Below are positions 58,159 to 64,000 of a DNA stretch of 64,000 nt, one piece after another. Each line of letters opens with the position of its first letter. Positions within the stretch are counted from its first letter, which is position 1. The DNA is taken from positions 1 to 64,000 of the forward strand of contig JAJYLQ010000007.1 of NCBI GenBank assembly GCA_021787595.1, written 5' to 3'. The stretch is from Chloroflexota bacterium (lineage in GTDB: Bacteria > Chloroflexota > Anaerolineae > Anaerolineales > Villigracilaceae). A model generated the notes under the pieces. It did not search any database and had not been told where the DNA came from. It saw only the letters and a list, made by a program, of their open reading frames with translations. Both the position numbers and the translations under genes were made by a program.

Positions 58159-58191
58159 GAAGCCGCTTGTTCGAACTGAACAAGCGGCTTC
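58159..58191. terminator. Hairpin terminator after icd-tail copy 2
   Basis: GAAGCCGCTTGTTC-gaact-GAACAAGCGGCTTC. Confidence 0.85.
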
Positions 58192-58214
58192 ATTTATTAA
58201 ATTATATTTACAAC

Positions 58215-58946
58215 TTATCTTTCTATTGTAGTGATCGTGAATTGCCAAGGACCATTTACCGTGCCACTAGCAATATCGTCCAACACTTTTTTTGCATTGT
58301 CATTAGAAACGGATTGGGCGTGATCCATTAATCCGACCGCAATACTGCCATCACTATTCTCGGTACAATAAGCCTTCAGTCCGTAAGCATTAGCTTTGGG
58401 ATTGGTTGCAAGCCGGTGTTGAAAATATTGGCATGATGTGTACATTTCCACAGGCTCGGCATGAAAATAGCTCACCGAAAACTGTATTGGCGTTGTAATA
58501 CTGGTTAAATCATTGATTCGATAACGAATGTACTCGCATCGGTCGCCAAGATTCTTTGCGTCGGCTATCTTTTCAGCAGTGAAACCAGCCTCATTTGGAT
58601 ATATCTCGTATGTACTATAAAAAAGATGTTCGGGTACCGAATACCAATCTCCGCCATCCAGCTCAGTATAGCAAATGCCGATTTCAATACCTGTAGGAAT
58701 AACCTTTGCATAAGTAACATGCACCGTCACTCCATTTACCGTTTGCGATAATATTTCTTTCGAAGATTGGGCAGTGGGAATAGCAGCAACGGCATTTTGA
58801 TTCTGGGATAACTGTTGAGCAGAGCTGTCACTAGCAGAAGCTATAGTTTGTGGTCGAGAAATATAAAAACCAATGGAGGCTATGGTTGCCACGACCAGTA
58901 AGCCGCATAGTAGTATTACTGCAAGGTTTTTATTATTGTTTTTCAT
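58215..58946 (-). CDS. Membrane-anchored protein sharing C-terminal domain with 51752..52864
   Basis: N-terminal TM; VNGVTVHVTYAKVIPTGIEIGICY...; C-terminus VLDDIASGTVNGPWQFTITTIER. Confidence 0.7.
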   Translation of the reverse strand: MKNNNKNLAVILLCGLLVVATIASIGFYISRPQTIASASDSSAQQLSQNQNAVAAIPTAQSSKEILSQTVNGVTVHVTYAKVIPTGIEIGICYTELDGGDWYSVPEHLFYSTYEIYPNEAGFTAEKIADAKNLGDRCEYIRYRINDLTSITTPIQFSVSYFHAEPVEMYTSCQYFQHRLATNPKANAYGLKAYCTENSDGSIAVGLMDHAQSVSNDNAKKVLDDIASGTVNGPWQFTITTIER

Positions 58947-58970
58947 GGCTGTATCATCCTTTGCATTCGG

Positions 58971-59459
58971 CTAATTCGCACCGGTGCAAAACGTATCTGA
59001 GAGAGAAATTGGAACATAGATATATGATGTTGACACAACACCGCATGATCTTGTAGGGGTGGCTGCGTATGCGTGCATTGGAGTGTAAACTACTTGTCCA
59101 CTGGCAATTGTGCCGGGTGAAGACACGTTTTTAGTATAACAATAATTTGAACAACCATATCGTAAAGTTGCTGCGGCATATCTATATCCGCCCGACATAT
59201 TGGTCGTTCTTGCCCACTTCGCGTCACAATCACTGGTACCAGAGACGCGAGTTTCAACAAAACTATAACCATCTGGTAGATACTTGAGGCTTCCCGACCT
59301 AGAAGCCGGACATCCCATTGTGTATGGGTTCAGGTCTTCGCAGGTTACATTTTTACAACTCCCTGCTGCATGAGCAGGATTTGAACCTAATCCCAGCCAA
59401 GTAAATAGCAATGTCAAAACAAGTAATATTCTGATGATTCGAGAATTCATTTTAGGCAT
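58971..59459 (-). CDS. Secreted DUF2690-like protein
   Basis: Signal peptide IIRILLVLTLLFTWLGLGSNPAHA; CKNVTCEDLNPYTMGC...DCDAKWAR. Confidence 0.7.
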   Translation of the reverse strand: MPKMNSRIIRILLVLTLLFTWLGLGSNPAHAAGSCKNVTCEDLNPYTMGCPASRSGSLKYLPDGYSFVETRVSGTSDCDAKWARTTNMSGGYRYAAATLRYGCSNYCYTKNVSSPGTIASGQVVYTPMHAYAATPTRSCGVVSTSYIYVPISLSDTFCTGAN

Positions 59460-59601
59460 CTCCTTTTGATCTTTGAACAATTTATTATTCTTGAACGATT
59501 CTCTTCCAGCGTACCTCCTTGCGGTAACAAAATACTCTTGCAAGAATCAAGAGTATTCTATATTGCCTTTCTCCATTTGACACTGGAGAATCCTCCAGTT
59601 T

Positions 59602-60267
59602 TTAACCTGTGGATTCCTCCAGGTTGTCGGACAGATGTTTCAGCGCCCAAATGGCGGCTTCCTGCCGATTCTTCAGTCCCAGTTTCTTTAGCAGGTTCGT
59701 GATGTGATATGTGGTTGTTCTAATGGTAATTGTCAATTCCTGTGAAATTGCAGCGTTGTCATATCCCTTGGCAAGCAGTTTAAGGATTTCCAGTTCGCGC
59801 CGGGTTAATTGGTTGAGTTTATTGCCCACTTCCTCACGCCATCGCTTTGCTCGCAGGAATTGTTCTTCGTCAAACAGACTCTCGCCACTTGCCGCGCGCC
59901 GAATAGCAACAATGAGCTGTTCGGCTTTTTTATTTTTGCACAAGTATCCCGCCGCGCCTGCATCCATCATGTTCGAAAGATACGCGTCGCGGTCGTGGGC
60001 AGACAATATAAGGGTGATTGTCTCAGGATAATTTTCCCGCGCCCACTTTTCGAGTTCAGTGGGAGAAAGCTTCGGCATCACCAAATCCAATAATAGGATT
60101 CGCGGCCGCAAGCTTGCAACCAATTGTTTGATTTCATCTCCATCTTGCGCTTCGCCCACAACTTTCATATCTGGAGCATGATTAAGAGCGTTGCGAATAC
60201 CTTGCCGCGTCATCTCGTGATCGTCGGCAATCAAAACTGTAATTGGCTTCGCCTGACCATTTGACAT
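59602..60267 (-). CDS. NarL/LuxR-type response regulator
   Basis: ITVLIADDHEMTRQGIRNALNHAPDMKVVGEAQDGDE; LTRRELEILKLLAKGYDNAAISQELTITIRTTTYHITNLLKKLGLKNRQEAAIWAL. Confidence 0.96.
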   Translation of the reverse strand: MSNGQAKPITVLIADDHEMTRQGIRNALNHAPDMKVVGEAQDGDEIKQLVASLRPRILLLDLVMPKLSPTELEKWARENYPETITLILSAHDRDAYLSNMMDAGAAGYLCKNKKAEQLIVAIRRAASGESLFDEEQFLRAKRWREEVGNKLNQLTRRELEILKLLAKGYDNAAISQELTITIRTTTYHITNLLKKLGLKNRQEAAIWALKHLSDNLEESTG

Positions 60268-60382
60268 CCTTCCTCCTCTTCTGATTTTTCGCGGCTTGCA
60301 TATACAACTGCATTATATCTATCTACTTCATTCGCCTGTCAAGTGTCGAACATCATTGTTCACCGCAAGAAAATTGAAACAA

Positions 60383-60412
60383 AAAAGGTGCCCTGCGGAG
60401 AGCACCCTTTTC
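60383..60412. terminator. Terminator of cytochrome bc operon (minus strand)
   Basis: aaaaaaggtgccctgcggagagcacccttttct hairpin with A-run on left. Confidence 0.75.
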
Positions 60413-60429
60413 TATATTGCGTTTTGATC

Positions 60430-61860
60430 TTACGGCGTCGGTGTAGCTGAAGGCGTTCCAGCGGAACCCGCTGCCGGCGTCGGCGTGACCGAGAGCTTCG
60501 CAGCGTCTGCGGCAGTTTGCGGCATACCGGCCATGATCCAGCGCATGAGCGCATCAATCACATTAGGCGGGAGGTGGCCGTTCGGCGGCATGGCCCGAAT
60601 GAGGGTCTTCGTTGGATCTTTCGGATCCGGGATTGGATGTCCCTGAATGACCTGCAGCAAATAGCTGTTTGCATCGCCCGCGATCACGTCATTGGCTTTG
60701 TGGTCGCCCGTGTGCAAAATGTTATCGTACGAGTCCATGAGGAAATTATTGTTCTCTTTGCCGGCCACATGGCAGGATAAACAATAACGTTTGACAATCG
60801 GCTGGATATGCACTGCATACGATGGCACTTCGCCCGCAGCCAGCGGCGGGAAAAGCGGTTTGAGTTTCGGCGCTTCGAAGCGATCATCCCACGTGTAACG
60901 CATGAAGATGACGATATTGTCAATATCGCTGGCCGAAAGCTGGCCGCCATAGGTTTTACCGAACGGCGTCATGCCCGCTTCAGGCCGCCCATACGCAATG
61001 ACCTGGGCCAACGCGGCGTCGTCCAATGTATATAACACGTCGGTGCTGTGAATGGCCGGGATCAACTTTCCCTCCAGGCCCTTCACGCCCTCGATCTTCG
61101 TGACCTTGCCATCATCACCGTGGCACTGCGTGCAGTTTGCGGAATATAAATCCTGGCCCGCCGTGATCTGATCCACAAGCGTGGTCGCGACAGTCGTCTT
61201 TTGGGCGGCCGGCACGGGGAACAATGCAAGCACGCTGCCAGTCAATCCGATCGTCAGGACGGCTGAGATGGCCGCCGTCCAGATCATGGTTTTCGTGGAG
61301 GTCCTCCTGAAGACAAACGTCATCAGGAATAACAGGATGATCGCGACGAGGGGGATAACCATGCCTGCAATCGCTTGAAGAATACCAGGCAGCATGGAGC
61401 CGTTTTCTGTGACGGTCGGGACATCGGCCATGATGGTCAGCATTACGATGTCCACCACGATGACCGCCATGACCGAAATCGGCAGGACGCGTTTGCCATA
61501 ATAACGGAACGGGCTGCGGTCAATGAAAGGCATCAGCGCCAGAATCAGGATCGCGATCCCGGGAACGACCACGGTCGCGAGCCATTCGATCTTTCCAAGC
61601 AGTGGAATTTGTCCGTAGATGGCGAGGAACTTGAACAGGAACAGGAAGTACCATTCCGGCCGCGGGATGTACGTGGTGTCGCTGGGATCCACCTTGGGCT
61701 GGGCATCCACACCGATAAATGTGGCCAGCACGATCAGCAGGACGAAGATTCCCAAAGATACGATCAGGTCTTTGAAGATACTGTCCGGCCAAAAACGTTC
61801 GCCTCGATTGAGTTCGCGCTCGTAGCGCTTGTTGATTTTCTGCTTTGTTTCGTTATCCAT
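60430..61860 (-). CDS. Cytochrome b subunit IV-like domain fused to a cytochrome c region with two CxxCH motifs
   Basis: PRPEWYFLFLFKFLAIYG (subunit IV PEWY), CTQCH and CLSCH heme motifs, HIQPIVKRYCLSCHVAGKENNN... Confidence 0.9.
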   Translation of the reverse strand: MDNETKQKINKRYERELNRGERFWPDSIFKDLIVSLGIFVLLIVLATFIGVDAQPKVDPSDTTYIPRPEWYFLFLFKFLAIYGQIPLLGKIEWLATVVVPGIAILILALMPFIDRSPFRYYGKRVLPISVMAVIVVDIVMLTIMADVPTVTENGSMLPGILQAIAGMVIPLVAIILLFLMTFVFRRTSTKTMIWTAAISAVLTIGLTGSVLALFPVPAAQKTTVATTLVDQITAGQDLYSANCTQCHGDDGKVTKIEGVKGLEGKLIPAIHSTDVLYTLDDAALAQVIAYGRPEAGMTPFGKTYGGQLSASDIDNIVIFMRYTWDDRFEAPKLKPLFPPLAAGEVPSYAVHIQPIVKRYCLSCHVAGKENNNFLMDSYDNILHTGDHKANDVIAGDANSYLLQVIQGHPIPDPKDPTKTLIRAMPPNGHLPPNVIDALMRWIMAGMPQTAADAAKLSVTPTPAAGSAGTPSATPTP

Positions 61861-61870
61861 AGCGTGTTCC

Positions 61871-62566
61871 TTAGTCTTCCTTCGAAGGGAAGTTCGACTC
61901 GCCATGCTTGATGATCAGATACAAATGAACACCGATCAAACCCGCTAAAGCGGCTGGCAGCATCCAAATGTGGGCGGAGAAGAACCTTTGTAACGTGAGT
62001 GCGCTCAAGTCCGGCCCGCCGCGCAGGGCTTTGAGAATGAAATCGCCGATGAACGGCACGCTTCCCGCGATCTGTGTTCCCACGGTCGTTGCCCAGTAGG
62101 ATTGCTGATTCCACGGGAGCAGGTATCCGGTAAAGCCCATGCCAAGTGTCAGGAGGAACAGGCCGATGCCAATCAGCCACGTCAGTTCACGCGGATACTT
62201 GAACGAGGCGGTTACGAACACGCGCAGCATGTGGATGAAGACCACCACCACCATCAGGGTCGCGCCCCAATGATGGATGCCGCGGATCAGCCAGCCAAAC
62301 GCCACGCCGTTCATGATGTAGTTGATGCTGTCGTACGCGTGATCGGGCGAAGGCGTGTAATAAACGGTCAGGAAAATTCCAGTCACACCCTGCAAAATAA
62401 ACAGGAACAAAGCGGCTGAACCCAGCGTGTTCCACCAGTTGCCTTTCGGCTCGGGGCGGTCGAGCAGATTTTTGTAAAGATCGTTCAGGCCGAGCCGCTC
62501 ATCCAACCATTCGTAGACTTTTTTCCACATGCTAGCTTTCCTTGTAATAGATTTCGAGCACGCCAT
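61871..62566 (-). CDS. Cytochrome b (b6-type N-terminal) subunit
   Basis: GWLIRGIHHWGATLMVVVVFIHMLRVFVTASFKYPRELTWLIG...GYLLPWNQQSYWATTVGT. Confidence 0.95.
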   Translation of the reverse strand: MACSKSITRKASMWKKVYEWLDERLGLNDLYKNLLDRPEPKGNWWNTLGSAALFLFILQGVTGIFLTVYYTPSPDHAYDSINYIMNGVAFGWLIRGIHHWGATLMVVVVFIHMLRVFVTASFKYPRELTWLIGIGLFLLTLGMGFTGYLLPWNQQSYWATTVGTQIAGSVPFIGDFILKALRGGPDLSALTLQRFFSAHIWMLPAALAGLIGVHLYLIIKHGESNFPSKED

Positions 62567-63044
62567 CCTGTGTTACGCGGAAGTCCGTATACTGGTCAAG
62601 CGGACGAGGCGGGGGCCCGCCCAAAACTTTTCCATCCATGCCAAATTTTCCATCGTGGCACGGACAGATGAACGCCTGCGCGTCGGCCCGCCAGTTGACG
62701 GTGCAGCCGAGGTGCGTGCAGCGGCTGTTGAAAATAACCATGTCGGTTGGATTATCAGACTTGCGGATCACAAACCCGCCGTGACTCGTCGAAGTGCGTT
62801 CCCAGCCATTGACCTGGACGCGCGTAAACGAGAACGCGTACGGCTTCCCGACCTGCATATCCGCAAATTTACCGATGGGGATCCACGCTTCTTTTGCGCC
62901 GGACTTGAAGGCGGGGTCGAGCAAATAGGCGATGGCCGGCAGCCCGACCACCACCCCGATCACTCCCCCGACGATGCCCGTCGTGACTTTGATAAAGTCA
63001 CGACGGCTGATTTCATTGTGGCCTGTATGGCCTTCATCAGACAT
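62532..63044 (-). CDS. Rieske [2Fe-2S] protein
   Basis: EISRRDFIKVTTGIVGG (Tat-like), NSRCTHLGCTVNW...FICPCHDGKFG. Confidence 0.96.
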   Translation of the reverse strand: MSDEGHTGHNEISRRDFIKVTTGIVGGVIGVVVGLPAIAYLLDPAFKSGAKEAWIPIGKFADMQVGKPYAFSFTRVQVNGWERTSTSHGGFVIRKSDNPTDMVIFNSRCTHLGCTVNWRADAQAFICPCHDGKFGMDGKVLGGPPPRPLDQYTDFRVTQDGVLEIYYKES

Positions 63045-63422
63045 AGACACCTCCGCGAACAGTGCGTCACCGCAATCCACAAAAGACCCACACTGGGAAT
63101 TCGAATCACGTCCTTCCCAAAATGGGTCCGTCTCTTCGCGGTGGCGCGGCAGTTCGATTAGAATTAGACGGCTCACACGAATAAACGAGTGGGTTCATTT
63201 TGGATTATAAAGGTCTGTCAGCCCTTCATTAGAGGAAGTGTGGACTAAAATAACAAGGACGATTGTCACTTTCTGCCATCAGCCTGCCAAAGGATAATCG
63301 TCTCGTTTTTTGATGGCCCGGCTGCGGCGAGCATAAATTTGCAAAGTCGAGGCGCGGTATGATACTCCTCACAACACGAGGTAAAATATGGGCTCATGCA
63401 AAATTCTTCAAAGGAGGCACAG

Positions 63423-63797
63423 ATGGCTCTGAAAAGGAACGTCAGTCTGGCATCTGCCCTGCGCTATAAGGGGCAGGGCCCCATGCTGACGTACATCCTG
63501 CATCGCATCGGCGGAGTGGGGATGGCGGTCTTCGTTACGGTACATATCCTGGCATCATTCGTGGGAGGAAAAGCTGGAATTTTCGCCAACTCCATTTACG
63601 AAAACTGGCTCTTTCAAATTTTTATTTTCTTCTGTGTGTTGTTCCATGCCATCAACGGCCTGCGGATCACCATCTCCGATCTGTGGCCGAAATTGATCCA
63701 ACATCAGCGCGAAGCCATTTGGGTGGAGTGGGCTGTGTTCCTGCCGATCTATGGCATTGCCGTGTACGTCATCATCCGCGCGGCGCTGGGAGGCTAG
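63423..63797 (+). CDS. sdhC: Succinate dehydrogenase cytochrome b556 subunit
   Basis: GPMLTYILHRIGGVGMAVFVTVHILASF ... LFHAINGLRITISDLWP. Confidence 0.9.
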   Translation: MALKRNVSLASALRYKGQGPMLTYILHRIGGVGMAVFVTVHILASFVGGKAGIFANSIYENWLFQIFIFFCVLFHAINGLRITISDLWPKLIQHQREAIWVEWAVFLPIYGIAVYVIIRAALGG

Positions 63798-63799
63798 CA

Positions 63800-64000
63800 T
63801 GACAGCGACAAAATCAAAAAGCCTGCCCCTTGCAAAGCGCGGCCTTAACTTCGAAATGCTCATGTGGATCTTCACGCGCCTTTCTGCGCTGGCGATGTAT
63901 GCGTTGATCCTGTTCGCGATCATCGGCGCATTGATCATGGGCGCGCGCACACAGATGAACATGGCCGACGTTCTGCGCTGGGGATTCATGCCGAACCTTT
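63800..64000 (+). CDS. sdhD: Succinate dehydrogenase membrane anchor subunit (truncated by window edge)
   Basis: MTATKSKSLPLAKRGLNFEMLMWIFTRLSALAMYALILFAIIGALIMG..., directly after sdhC. Confidence 0.7.

Noticed and set aside
51627-60267. Phage or integrase genes expected by analogy with icd-integrating prophages
   Set aside because: Looked through all ORFs here; no recombinase, transposase or phage structural motif recognised.
1-64000. tRNA/rRNA genes
   Set aside because: No cloverleaf or rRNA-like sequence recognised by eye; a tRNAscan/Rfam run would be needed to exclude small RNAs.

Overview
The window looks like a chromosomal segment from a Chloroflexota/Anaerolineae-type bacterium (inferred from gene content and repeat style, not tested). 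Most of it is housekeeping: UspA, MobA, AmrS-like radical SAM, peptide ABC transporter, gmk, map, tmk, HtrA, R3H-AAA ATPase, pdxST, MocR regulator plus class III aminotransferase, dnaN, pyrC/B/F/E, icd, a Rieske/cytochrome b complex and the start of sdhCD. There is a probable replication-origin neighbourhood: a cluster of DnaA boxes at about 35.96-36.26 kb near dnaN, and a near-perfect parS site at 29.02 kb. The strongest unexplained signal is downstream of icd (50.2-58.1 kb). The last ~46 codons of icd occur twice more, ending at 54377 and 58137. Each copy stops at the icd stop codon, is diverged mainly at synonymous sites, and closes a 2.8-3.8 kb block of mostly secreted or lipoprotein cargo. 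No integrase was seen. A second, independent gene-tail duplication flanks a PIN toxin-antitoxin module next to pyrC (43-bp repeat, 42/43 identical). I propose a gene-3'-end-targeted cassette accretion process; this is an inference that needs comparative testing. Other notable items: palindromic or tandem repeats lying in frame inside pyrC, pyrF and glycosyltransferase genes, a HepT toxin gene with a single in-frame nonsense codon, an orphan ACR3 3'-tail fragment, and a subunit IV-diheme cytochrome c fusion.
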